From NCBI GenBank assembly GCA_900618425.1, contig UZAN01042189.1, positions 28,849 to 47,895 of the forward strand: a stretch of DNA of 19,047 bases, written 5' to 3'. A model generated the notes under the pieces. The model did not search any database. It had not been told where the DNA came from and worked only from the letters and a program-made list of their open reading frames with translations. The stretch is from Echinostoma caproni. Taxonomy: Eukaryota; Platyhelminthes; Trematoda; Plagiorchiida; Echinostomatidae. Each line of letters begins with the position of its first letter. The first letter of the stretch is position 1. A program made the translations under genes and the position numbers. Below are positions 10,101-18,768 of the stretch, in pieces.

Positions 10101-13100
10101 TTTGCAAGTATGCCTGTGTATTAGGCTTGTTCACAAAATAATAGTAATAACAATAATGAAAACTTATGTTTGTGTTTGTGATCAATGTATAGAAGAGCCT
10201 TTCATGTGTGAATGTACCGTAAGAAAAATGTGTGTTCATGGTACTTGTCATACAACCCCGTCTCCCCGCGAGTTTTAGGATCATACACACAACTGTTTAT
10301 TGTTTGTAGCATTCAACACACCGAATAGTTAGGCGAAACTAAAAGAGCAGTCATCTGGTGTGCTTCGATTTCACAGAAAATCGAATACGAAAGCAAAATA
10401 CAAAAGACCTCTCTTCTCCCAAAGGGCCACTGTGTGTTAACATGTGATGGAAATGTTTGTAATAACCGGAAAAGAGCACCGGACAGCCGTTTTGTCCTGT
10501 TTGGGAATCGTCAGCAATGCGTACTTTTTGTGTCCCTGTCAGGACTCGAACCGCGAACGTCCCGGTTGGGACTTCAAACCCTGACCCCTGAGCTACACGG
10601 TCGACGGTCATCACCTTGTGCGAATGACTCAGTCAATTTCCAGAGTAGCAAGCTTGGATTAACCCATTCGATTGTCAAGAAGCACCAGGCACAGGGACAC
10701 AAAAAGTACGCACTGCTGACGAGTCTCAAACAGGACGAAATAGCTGTCCAGTGCTCTTTGTCGGTTATCACAAACATTTCCATCACATATAATGCATGAA
10801 ATTGTGGGGAATTAACGATCTCCCGAGGAGTGAAACCCACACCCAAGAGTGCCCGGTGCCTCTTAACAATCGAATGGGCTAATCCAAGCTTGCTACTCTG
10901 AAAAAGGGTCACTGTGTGTATTTGGGAATTGTGCTTCCCTCGGACAAACAGAACGCGGTGGACAATGTGATTGACGAAACTTGTGCAATACAACATGCCT
11001 TAATCTGCCTGTGATATGATCTATTTGCTTGACCTAAAATCACGGATAAGTGACCTAATCACGTTGTATGGATCACAAATATGTTTGAGAAAAATTTTGA
11101 AAATATATTTTCAACTATAGTCATAAATTCTTTTAGACGGCACTTCTGGCAGATGAGAAACACCGCCATGTCCACACGTCTGAAAATCATGCGGTGGCCG
11201 ATGCACGCCAATCGATGGGTGTTTGCTGTTACGGGGTTTGACAAGCCAATTTTCTGGCCAAAGTAGATTTGCTATCCGTAATATCGATCACTACTGGGCA
11301 CATTGTCCCAAATAACACTTCAATGAGTGGAAAGTTGATGGTTTTATAACTTGATATCATTTTTCCAGCAGAAAAAGTTGTTTTTATGGGAGCGCCACGT
11401 GTCCCTTTCTCTCTATCGGCGATACTTCATGCGATCGATTAGTTGGACGGAGTTTGATATTCTCATAGCTCATTGTAGTTCACTAGTCATGGTAATCAGT
11501 TCATTCCAGAATACTTGAGCCTGTGCATGAATTGAGGTGATCGCTATGACAACTAACTAAATAATCGGAATATTCGGTTACTGAGTAGTCAGAAAGTGAT
11601 TCATAACATACGAATACCAGTACCACTTAAGCGTGCCTTGGACACACTGCACGGCAATTTCATCCAATCTGTAAGAAAACTTTAACAGTAGCAAATATCC
11701 ATTGACTTTTGACGACAGTTTGAACATGTATACTTAAGGGCTTTTATTGCATATGCTTCCGTTTAGGCTATTCAAACTGGCTTCACGGGTGAGGGTGTTC
11801 ATTGTACATGGACAGCGCATGACTTGGTGCTCATTCGCCTTTCCCATCAGACATAGAATGTGTCTTAACGACAAAGACAAACTGTGGACAAATGAACCAC
11901 TTATCCGTAGTTATAAGTGTATCTTGTGTTTGTCTAGAATGATAGGACTTAATTGGAGTTATATGAGACTGAGGACGACAGGCACATACCACTCTCTGGA
12001 TTAGATCCAAACGGATAGCACCATGGAAAACTCACCACCGACACGGACCACCATCTACCTTCATTTTATCAAACAAGCTTTTTTGTACATTGATTTTTTT
12101 CTGCATTCATCGTGGTCGGTTTAGTTTATTCTGTTTGACAAACATTAGACAGTTAGTGGTAATTTTTATTCAAACCGTTTGATGTTACTTTCATTTAAGT
12201 GGTGTCCATTGGATACATGTTGCGTACAACCGAGGTATATCGCATCTACCTATTTCGAAGGAAACTTCGGATGAACTTCTGTCATGCAGTCCATTTGTGG
12301 CGAACCAACTCGATGATTTGTGGCTTTATTTCTGTTCTGACTGCGACAAACTGAAGATATTACGTTACCCTGACAACCTGTCCCGAAAAGCGCATGTACA
12401 GATGTGATCGGATTTTGTTTCGCCCGGTAATTTCGGTACTTACCATTGTGAAAAAAGTCGTTCGAAGTTATTTATTTATTACATTCGGAAAATATTATAT
12501 ATATTTATTGTACTGAGTTACAAAATTTGAAGCTGCTTCGGCTAATGTTTATGAGAAAATGTCGATTAAGACGACCTTTGTCATTCATAAAACGTGCAAG
12601 GAAAAAGGACACAACCGATCTGTGGATCATATTATTCGCCAAAATTGCAAGATCTGTAGCCCCTCGTGTTGGCCCTTACGACAAGGACGTGTTTGTTACA
12701 TAACGTAACATTTGCTTGAATCCTAAGGCAGGTGGGATGTTCAAATTTCAACGAGGAACATATTCCGATATAGTTTGTTTGTACACACTCGTTTTAGTAC
12801 TGCTAATGTGGACGGAGTTGATGACATGTGTACGTGTTTGTGTGCGTATGTATATGCGTGATGGGCGGGGGGAAGAGAAGATGGCGAATTTGGTGGTTTG
12901 CAGTGCCCCTTATAGGTTTGTCATGATTTGTCTTATTATATCACTGATTAAGTGTTCAATCACACACTCGCACACAAAGTTCAATTCAGGCTGTATCGAT
13001 CGATTAATGTACTCTTGGAAATATTCGATTATCCAAGCTTCTTGACAAACGAATTCGGCGTTAAAGGGTGGATGGAAAGACCGATCGAACAGGAAATGTC

Positions 13101-15869
13101 TCACCTTTATTGGATGATTTTGAACGGAATTTTGATGGTCGCGGAAAATTGCTTGCAAATTTTTCATTCATCACGGATTCGGGCAGATTTTTGCTCAGCA
13201 GCTCCAAACGATACTCACTATCCCAACCCGATGGGCTTGGAATAATTGGGGGATGAGAAGCGTTCAAAAATTGGAACAACAATACAGGAAAATTACAAAA
13301 TGTTTCCCAGAAAGATATAACTGTTAGTTTTTGTGTTCCTTTACGATATATGTTTTGAGACAAATGTGTGACTAGCAAACCAAAATTGTGACAAGATATT
13401 AGCAATTGTCGAAATAACAGTAAACTTTCACAAAATCTGGATGAAACAGTACTGTTTTCGAATGTTTGCAGTGATTATTAACGAGGACCTGACAGCTCTT
13501 GCATCTTTGGAGAAACCATATTGGTCAAGTGTAACAGGTTTGATCTCCCCAATATAACAAATAGGATAACAGTGGGGTGAAAAATATGTACCACTATCGA
13601 GGGCCATTGACAAAAATTATTTAATTTTTCAACTTGTCCATTTATCACTCTCATTTCTCTTACTGAGTGGAAGTTTTGTGAAACCCAGTTCGATCCACGT
13701 TGGTTTTGGGCTATAGATCACCACATTTTTAATCCTATGGATCATTTTTTGTTTCTTTATCAACTAATCCAAGAATAAAATAGGAAAATTGTTTCGCAGC
13801 AGCAAGATTAATGTGGATAGCTGAAGATAGCTGACTCACATGAATATTGCCGTCGGATCAATCAGGCATGCGGATGAAGTGAAAGGCAGACCATATAGGC
13901 GATGTTTCAAATAGCGAAACAATAGGTCCGTATTGATCGCTTCTTTTGTAGAAGTATAAATCAGACTGGCTCGATCTGGATCAAGTGATCAGGAATTGTT
14001 AAGATGGAATACGCAGTTTGCAAGTGATGATTCGATAAAACATGTTGCTATTGACTTTGCTACTCTTCTGTCTTTTTCCTCCTGTGACCCTAATTGAAAG
14101 GTTCGGGAAGAGACCTTCAGTTAAAGGTTGATAAAATTGTTTACAAATTTACTTCAGGCGTAACTCAAATACCTTCTTATTCTGTCAGTGAAGTGAAATA
14201 GCTAAGCCTAAAGGCCGCTAACTAATTCATCGATTTTATACAGTTCAATAGGGAGAATATGATAAGTTGAAAAATGTTTCTGACGTAGTGAATTTTGTCA
14301 TATGCAGTGCAAAGGATTTGCACAGTGGAGACAAGGAGCATTCACTGTACAAAGCTAACTGTTGTGACCTTGTTTGGCCTATTCAGCAGTGCAAAATCCC
14401 TCGACCTAATTGAGAAATGAACTGGAGACCTTACAGGTACAACACAAACGCGCTGTGTGCTTGACCATCCAGGGGTAGCTGACCACTCGGTCTGGACTAG
14501 ATACAAAACAGTTCGTTTCCTCAAACTTCCTGTAAGCACTTAACCTCTCTTAGTACTGACCTGGAAAGATCGCTATGAACATAAGCTATTTAAATGCTTT
14601 CGATCAGTTTGGGCTTTGTTACGGTTAGCCGTGTTTTGTTGTGAAAATAAAATAAAATAAAAGGTGCCAGGTGCAAAATGAATGAGGCTGGTTCTATATT
14701 TACCCGTCGAAGGTGACGAAATCGGCTGGCTGATTACTAAACGTCTCAAGCTGAATGTTCGGTACACCAACTATGTAACTGAACCTATAGTTGTTTCCAC
14801 AATCACCCATTTGCCAATACCCGCTCTCTTCCTTCCCTAAAACCAGATGCTGTAATTAATTCATTTGTGAGTGCTAGCCTATCCTAATCGACAGGATGGA
14901 GAAACTCCAACGATATCAAGTGACCGAACATATCCCGGTCTGGTTTCCGAAAACAATGTGTGGAAACGCTTGGGAGTGTTGAGTCAACTGTGAAATATTA
15001 TTGCATTACGCAACATCTGGGAGAAAAACCACTGTGCCATGCTAAGGGATAAATTCCAAATCCTCTACTACACAAATAACACTAGGATTAGCAAATACAC
15101 CAAGGAAATTTATGATCCTTAACGGTGTGGACGGCGTGAACTGTTAATCATTCTAACATGGCATAGTACTCATTATTGGTGATGTACCTTGTAAAGCACT
15201 ATATTATTAAGTATTCTATATTATTGATCATCTGAATGATAAATGTATTGAAATAAACCCCAAGTAGATTCTGCAAACCACTGTTTTTGGTTACTCAATT
15301 CAAAAAATATCGGTTAATAAAGTTGACCGTTACTCGATAAACAGATAGGAGTCTCTGAAAATAGTATCCTGCCTATCCTAGCATGGTGCGGTTTCAGACT
15401 GCATCAATCAAAGCATGAAACAAGTGCTTACGAACTGGGAACTTTCACAAGGGTTTGTGAGCAAAGGAACTGTGGGATCGACAGAGGGAGAAACCTCTTC
15501 TGTACAATCCATGGAAGCCAATTAATATATTGGAAGGGTGCTCGCCATTAGATAGTGTGTTTTGTCTAAGCCTCATGGTCTAGCATCAATGTGGCTAGCC
15601 TCGTTATCCTGTCGGACGCGAACAGCGCTGTTTAGAAAGTCGTGTCCAATCATTGATACGGAGTACGAAATCCTCAGGGAAGGTAGAACAGATGCATCAT
15701 ACGCTCAGCTTTCCAATCGTTTAGACAGACTGGTAGAACAGTGAAAGAGCATCATGAGGAAGACAAAAAGGATACATTGGAGGCAAAGGTGACGCAGATG
15801 AAATTGGATGGAATCCAAGTGTTCATCTGTGAATCCGAATTCCTCTTCCAGTTTGTCGAAGCAATCCAC
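5290..15869 (-). CDS. DYNC1LI: Cytoplasmic dynein light intermediate chain, 3' five exons (partial gene)
   Basis: Gene model joining 15869-15776, 13975-13840, 13235-13105, 9103-9015 and 7188-5290 on the minus strand; about 782 codons plus stop are in the window. The protein is the light intermediate chain of cytoplasmic dynein: its Ras-like domain docks on the dynein heavy chain, and its C-terminal helix binds activating adaptors (Hook, BICD, Spindly families), linking the motor to cargo on microtubules. Seen directly: every intron has GT/AG ends, all junction phases match, and the exons read in family order (DEHLDSIQ, YTSTKE, PSGWDSEY, AEDEQTF, FFNSLLTRK against human DEHFDFIQ, YTSVKE, PAGWDNDK, AEDDQVF, FFNSLLSKK as I recall them). 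Missing: the N-terminal exons with the P-loop and the strand ending in T-K before the first exon here. Odd: a very long acidic tail. The identification is strong; exact use of one acceptor (9103 or 9169) is open. Confidence 0.92.
6055..6153 (-). repeat. Three 33-bp coding repeats (11-residue Cys-containing units)
   Basis: Within the tail exon three adjacent 33-nt units run 6153-6121, 6120-6088 and 6087-6055. They encode D-C-P-E-N-E-N-R-S-E-K, Q-C-P-F-N-E-S-H-K-T-E and Q-C-A-P-N-E-E-H-T-L-H. Cys at position 2, Asn-Glu at positions 5-6 and the exact 33-nt period point to a diverged tandem duplication. The array ends 14 bp from the segment duplicated at 665-874. Confidence 0.7.
7030..7080 (-). 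other. DYNC1LI: Adaptor-binding helix 1 of dynein LIC (coding motif)
   Basis: The 17 codons encode an amphipathic helix with the F-F-N-S-L-L core. In the human protein this helix is the binding site for Hook-domain, CC1-box and EF-hand adaptors. All hydrophobic positions seen here (Val, Leu, Phe-Phe, Leu-Leu) match, so adaptor binding is probably retained even though the sequence after it is lineage-specific. Confidence 0.88.
7189..9014 (-). other. DYNC1LI: Intron, 1826 bp, phase 0
   Basis: The donor GTAAGT lies at 9014-9009 and the acceptor TTTCCTCAG ends at 7189. The content is AT-rich with no recognised exon. A minus-strand open stretch at 8846-8664 is Cys/His-containing but unrecognised. 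Confidence 0.8.
9015..9103 (-). CDS. DYNC1LI: Dynein LIC exon: EDEQTFLARMQ segment (alternative acceptor at 9169)
   Basis: The exon encodes E-D-E-Q-T-F-L-A-R-M-Q followed by Q/L/H-rich sequence and P-S-P-G-D-G-S-S-L-S-K, matching human AEDDQVFLMKLQSLLAKQ. The donor is TCCAAA followed by GTAAGT at 9014-9009, leaving phase 0, as the last exon requires. Two acceptors keep the required phase 1. CTGCAG before AAGATGAAC (exon start 9103) has the better pyrimidine tract and gives nearly the spacing of the human protein after P-x-x-K-F. AACAG before CGAAAAAG (exon start 9169) would add 22 residues rich in Ser/Thr/Asp without a stop. I prefer 9103, but the longer form or alternative use of both is possible. 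Confidence 0.82.
10443..10605 (-). repeat. tRNA-derived SINE with box A and box B on the minus strand
   Basis: On the minus strand, TAGCTCAGGGGT (10595-10584) fits box A and GGTTCGAGTCC (10552-10542) is a perfect box B. They are 43 nt apart, as in a tRNA gene. The acceptor and T stems do not pair, so this is a tRNA-derived SINE head and not a tRNA. The body runs on to about 10443 and is repeated in opposite orientation at 10691-10787. The head boundary at about 10605 is approximate. Confidence 0.75.
10443..10787. repeat. Inverted repeat of SINE bodies, 97-bp arms
   Basis: The left arm 10443-10539 and right arm 10691-10787 are equal-length reverse complements with scattered mismatches, seen by eye. 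They represent two copies of the same SINE body inserted head to head; the second copy lacks the tRNA-like head found in the first. Confidence 0.75.
10641..10900. repeat. Inverted repeat, 50-bp arms (about 46/50 match)
   Basis: The left arm 10641-10690 and right arm 10851-10900 are reverse complements with four mismatches, each arm containing CAAGCTTGG or its complement. The loop of 160 bp contains the right arm of the other inverted repeat, so the locus is a nested foldback. The same end sequence appears in the related copy at 17652-17846. Confidence 0.75.
13105..13235 (-). CDS. DYNC1LI: Dynein LIC exon: PSGWDSEY segment
   Basis: This 131-nt exon starts with the third base of a codon completed from the exon at 13975-13840 (giving Ile), then reads P-S-G-W-D-S-E-Y and continues through R-P-S-K-F to S-S-N-K plus one base. 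It corresponds to the conserved IPAGWDNDKKI...KPPVRKF segment that follows the Ras-like domain and wraps onto the heavy chain. The acceptor has a long pyrimidine-rich tract (ATTATTCCAAG before CCCATCGGG). The donor is AATAAAG followed by GTGAGA, leaving phase 1. Several residues after G-W-D differ from the vertebrate sequence, so this segment is less conserved than the preceding exon. Confidence 0.9.
13236..13839 (-). other. DYNC1LI: Intron, 604 bp, phase 2
   Basis: The donor GTGAGTC is at 13839 and the acceptor ATTCCAAG ends at 13236. The sequence is AT-rich and no other feature is seen. A minus-strand open stretch at 13613-13428 is not recognisable as dynein sequence. Confidence 0.85.
13840..13975 (-). 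CDS. DYNC1LI: Dynein LIC exon: ASLIYTSTKE ... LYGLPF segment
   Basis: This 136-nt exon encodes about 45 residues. It opens with the end of a split Tyr codon, continues R-A-S-L-I-Y-T-S-T-K-E and then L-K-H-R-L-Y-G-L-P-F, and ends in A-I-F followed by two bases of an Ile codon. It aligns without gaps to the human stretch YGAALIYTSVKE...KLYGFPY...DAVFI. The acceptor is TTGATCCAG before ATCGAGCC; the donor is TTCAT followed by GTGAGTC. Incoming phase 1 and outgoing phase 2 both fit the neighbours. An Arg stands where human LIC has Gly just before A-[AS]-L-I-Y, a lineage difference rather than a break. This is the last strand and helix of the Ras-like fold. Confidence 0.93.
14345..14663 (+). mobile_element. 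Probable LINE 3' end remnant with (AAAAT)n tail
   Basis: Degenerate plus-strand frames give D-L-V-W-P-I-Q-Q, then L-E-T-L-Q-V-Q-H-K-R-A-V, then T-W-K-D-R-Y-E-H-K-L-F-K. The L-E-x-x-Q-x-x-x-K-R-A pattern recalls the C-terminal end of LINE reverse transcriptase ORFs. Stops and frame changes show that it is dead. It ends in a short AAAAT-unit run (about 14643-14660), typical of a retroposon tail. The family is not determined. Confidence 0.4.
14643..14660 (+). repeat. (AAAAT)n microsatellite, about three units
   Basis: A short pentanucleotide run, AAAATAAAATAAAATAAA, directly follows the LINE-like remnant and probably represents its tail. Confidence 0.7.
15776..15869 (-). CDS. DYNC1LI: Dynein LIC exon: end of the Ras-like domain (KLEEEFGFTDEHLDSIQ)
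   Basis: This 94-nt exon encodes 31 residues beginning V-D-C-F-D-K-L-E and ending H-L-C-L-Q, plus the first base of the next codon. It matches the family stretch around TKCDAISVLE...DEHFDFIQSHIRKFCLQ. The second residue (Asp) is the acidic residue of the T-K-x-D nucleotide-recognition motif, whose T-K must come from the preceding exon. The acceptor is a pyrimidine-rich tract ending TTCCACAG before GTGGAT. The donor is CAAT followed by GTATCC, leaving phase 1. The following exon supplies AT to make a Tyr codon, as in the human LQYGAAL. No exon joining on the 5' side was found in the 3.2 kb to the window end. Confidence 0.9.
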
Positions 15870-15973
15870 CTGTGGAAGTTTAACAGACGCCGAGAATAAA
15901 AAAAGTAGCAAAAAGTGCTGTAATTATGAATTGGAAAATACCGGGTGATGGATTCATTAAATTTTACTTTAGT

Positions 15974-16330
15974 TCAAATCGAATAGAAACTCCGCAATTG
16001 TGACCACTGGATTGTATCCCAAATGAGACTGGTGGCTATGCCAATGAAAGAAGGCTCCGGGAGAACTGTTCTTTTGAATGAAACTGAAAATACTTTATTG
16101 ACAACACTTTGGTGACTCGGAGTTTGAATACTCGCTGAATTACAGTCGGCCACTTTGTATCTAGTGGCAGTAGGCTCTGTATCACTTCGTAACAAATGGT
16201 TAACTATCTGTGGTGTTTTGCGAGGTTGATCACTAATGTTTCCATCAAACACGACTAGAAGCATTGACATAACGGTCCAGTAGTTATCTAACTTTGATGA
16301 AAGAACAAATGCTAGTTTGTAATAGTCCAT
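15974..16330 (-). other. Unrecognised 118-codon open frame, possible exon
   Basis: The frame reads L-S-S-K-L-D-N-Y-W-T-V-M-S-M-L-L-V-V-F-D-G and later R-T-V-L-P-E-P. It shows faint, ordered resemblance to the LIC Ras-like domain (L-V-M-L-V-V-D-M-S, then V-V-L-P-L-G), and it lies just 5' of the first recognised LIC exon. No donor gives the needed phase 0, and the diagnostic L-G-x-P...T-K motif is not in frame. It could be chance, repeat-derived or a diverged exon. Confidence 0.15.
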
Positions 16331-16924
16331 TTTGAACCAATTGTCTCATCGACTGATCGATCACCTTAAAGCAAACATCCGAATCTATAGATCAGAACCA
16401 ATGCATGTGAATGCCAATGCATTTTCACATTTAATACATATACACATCTCACGGAACAGAGCTCCAATCTGCCACCAACATTATACGGATCAGATAACTC
16501 ATGTGTGACTGTGACAAGTCTGTGAATACAACGGGAGCTCAAACAGTTATGTTCAGTGCCATATGGCCAGTCAGGATACGCACAAAGCCGTTATCTGGCA
16601 TGCAGTGCCATCAGATGTATTGTCTATGGGGAACTAAGATTCAACTGTGGATGAACACGGGGGAAGAATGAACACTTTCCAGTCAACAGCGAAAGGGCCT
16701 TTGGCAGTGTCGACTAAAATTAAGGCGATTTGGTCGAAGAGGAAAAAATCCGACGATAGAAAAATTGAACACCCCCACACAGGCGATTGTTACAATTCCG
16801 GTTCCATCAGTGCACCAATGAAGTAAATGTGAAAAAATCTAAATGACAACCTTTTTCAGGTAGAGACAACAAATACTACAATGATGCAAGCCACAGCATC
16901 AGTAACAGAGACTGACAAAGGACC

Positions 16925-17095
16925 TACGATTTAGAACGACTGGTATGTATGTGCACTCTATATGCGCAGTAGGCTATGACGCCACGTGGACTGGCCATGG
17001 GAATGCAGTAGTCTCCAGCGATGATTAAAGGTTTGGGTTGGACCACCCTAAGCCCATTTCCTACTAAACGACCTGCGCAAACAAGCGGAATATTT
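16925..17095 (-). mobile_element. Possible LINE AP-endonuclease scrap
   Basis: A minus-strand frame reads V-V-Q-P-K-P-L-I-I-A-G-D-Y-C-I-P-M-A-S, resembling the L-I-x-G-D-F-N-x-P motif of LINE apurinic endonuclease domains, with Cys where Asn is expected. The match is short and the rest of the domain is not visible. Confidence 0.35.
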
Positions 17096-17651
17096 TAGTT
17101 TAAGGGCATTTGGCTACGATTCACTTACGTTCGCATCACATGAGAAGATGGATTTGGTTATCCTGTATATATGTAGCTGGAACTCTCACGTCTAATATGA
17201 ATGCTCTTCAAAACTTGTGCTTGCTCATTTTACAGTAAATCAGTTTTATTTTTAAAGTTTTTTATTAGTACCATAGCTTTTGAATCAACATATTAGATTA
17301 TTGAATCAGTCTGTACACAGTTCAGATTTAGGCTCCTTGATAAACGATAGGAGGGGCATTGCAATTTGAGACCGTACGCAGATGAACGTCAGTTTACAGG
17401 GGAGGAAAAATGTAACGTTTGGCCTGCTGGACAGGAAACTTAGCACAAACCACTTGTGCACAATGCATAGCAATTATGTAGAACTGGGTTGAAGCAAAAT
17501 GAGTCTTTAATGTCCCACTAGACACTGTATCATCATGAACCACTCTGTATCAAAGCATTATTACATTCTTGGTTTATAAATCAGAACACAGATCATAGGC
17601 GAACTTATGTTTTTGGTGAGTTCTTTCACAAGCCATTACAATCATTTAATC

Positions 17652-17846
17652 GCGATGGAAATATTTGTGATGACCGACAAAGATCACTGGAAAGCTGTTT
17701 GTCCTGCTTGGGATTCGTGGCAATTAAATGAACTGAACTAGAGGGGGATTATCGATCTTCCAAGGAGTGAAACCGACAAATCAGACCATCAGGAGCGCCT
17801 GGTGTCACTAAACAACCGAATGTGCTAATCTAAACTTGGTACTCTA
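17652..17846 (+). repeat. Further copy of the SINE family seen at 10443-10900
   Basis: The first part (CGATGGAAATATTTGTGATG, then GACAAAGATCACTGG, then GTCCTGCTTGGGATTCGTGG) matches the 10443-10520 arm. The middle part (ATCTTCCAAGGAGTGAAACC) matches 10818-10838, and the end (GCGCCTGGTG to ACTTGGTACTCT) matches 10851-10900. It is more diverged and shows the parts collinear in one orientation, which helps define the element. Confidence 0.65.
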
Positions 17847-18568
17847 AAAATACACATTTGTACAAGAAAAATAATGAGAGAAAGTTGTGTTGGGGTTAAC
17901 CAGTCGAGGTCAGAGTGTTGTTCATGAAGTGAGCTGTTGTATCTCCCTCCATTCTCTCTAGCGTATTGTAGCGGAGAATTGGGAAACAGTCATTAACCAC
18001 CCAAACTCAACCAGAATCAAGTTCTTTTGGATTGACTGTCTCTTAGACTTCATCTTCAAGCGGGCAATCCTCAGTTCACTCATTCGAATCGGGAAACGCT
18101 CTATCTGTCAACCCCTCCGGGGACCCCTTGTGCACTGGGCTGATGAGCTCACACACACGCGTGACTGTTCATCTACGAATGGGAGCTTTAACCGACGTCC
18201 GTTAAACGAAAAATTATATGGCACCGGGCTTTCATAATATTTTATTCTGCGAAAAAAAAACAATTTAACGAAAGGAATGTTTTTACGACAAATTTGGATG
18301 AACTGCGGATGTAGTCAACTATTCAAGCGTGAAATAAACCTTCCGAACGTTCAAGCAGTGTAAACAAAAGCAGGAATTGGTGGGCGGGTGTACTGACTTG
18401 AACTTCCAACAGAACGCCAGTCAGGGGAATATGACTAACAGCTTCTGGACAACGGATCCTAGACCAATAAAAATCATGCAATTCAAACTTGAGTAGTGTG
18501 ACTTCTAGAGCAAAAACGGTGATTGACTGCTTCTCGTTTACCCAGTGATATTTCTGTTTACATAATAT

Positions 18569-18768
18569 TTAATCCCATTGCTTTCTTTCAATTAATGGAC
18601 TGTTGGTTCTGTGGCCTTCGTCCTGCATCTTGTTGACGGGCGATTCCGCTACAGGATTGTCAGAATGACTCCGTGTTTCATCAGTGATTGCGAGTCGTGA
18701 CTCTTGATTCCATATTCGAGGTATACGTCTATTCTGATGGCCATCTGATGCCACCGTAATTTTAGAAA
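18569..18768 (-). other. Unrecognised open stretch, possible Ser-rich exon
   Basis: After an acceptor-like GGTTTTAG, a frame runs about 66 codons to TAA. It is polar and Ser/Glu/Asn-rich (for example S-D-N-P-V-A-E-S-P-V-N-K). It could be an exon from the variable loop of the dynein LIC domain, but no convincing donor or family motif is visible. Confidence 0.15.

Larger units (their letters stand above)
9104..13104 (-). other. DYNC1LI: Intron, about 4.0 kb, phase 1, with repeat insertions
   Basis: The donor GTGAGA is at 13104 and the acceptor CTGCAG ends at 9104 (or AACAG ends at 9170). It contains the SINE inverted-repeat cluster at 10443-10900, a GT-rich patch near 12820-12870 and AT-rich low-complexity sequence near 12460-12510. 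No further dynein exon was found in it. Confidence 0.8.
13976..15775 (-). other. DYNC1LI: Intron, 1800 bp, phase 1
   Basis: The donor GTATCC is at 15775 and the acceptor TTGATCCAG ends at 13976. It contains a probable LINE 3' end at about 14345-14663. A plus-strand open stretch at 15562-15744 has no recognised motif. Confidence 0.85.

Noticed and set aside
10542..10595. A functional tRNA gene
   Set aside because: Box A and box B are good, but the acceptor, D and T stems do not pair, so a tRNA-derived SINE is the better reading.
10434..10996. Long open frames on both strands (plus 10434-10799, minus 10996-10574)
   Set aside because: They coincide with the SINE inverted-repeat cluster and mirror each other because of the palindromic arms; no protein family is recognisable.
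11097..11114. 18-bp perfect palindrome TTGAAAATATATTTTCAA
   Set aside because: It is AT-rich and short, isolated inside an intron; chance occurrence is likely and no role is suggested.
12694..12708. Small inverted repeat GTTACATAACGTAAC
   Set aside because: Too short and without supporting context for a regulatory site or terminal repeat.
12716..13045. Plus-strand 109-codon open frame
   Set aside because: It lies in GT-rich low-complexity sequence in a dynein intron and has no splice or family support.
15986..16022. A frame reading H-L-G-Y-N-P-V-V-T-I-A-E as the missing L-G-x-P-V strand of dynein LIC
   Set aside because: It is out of frame with the neighbouring open stretch, lacks the T-K residues and no donor leaves the required phase 0.
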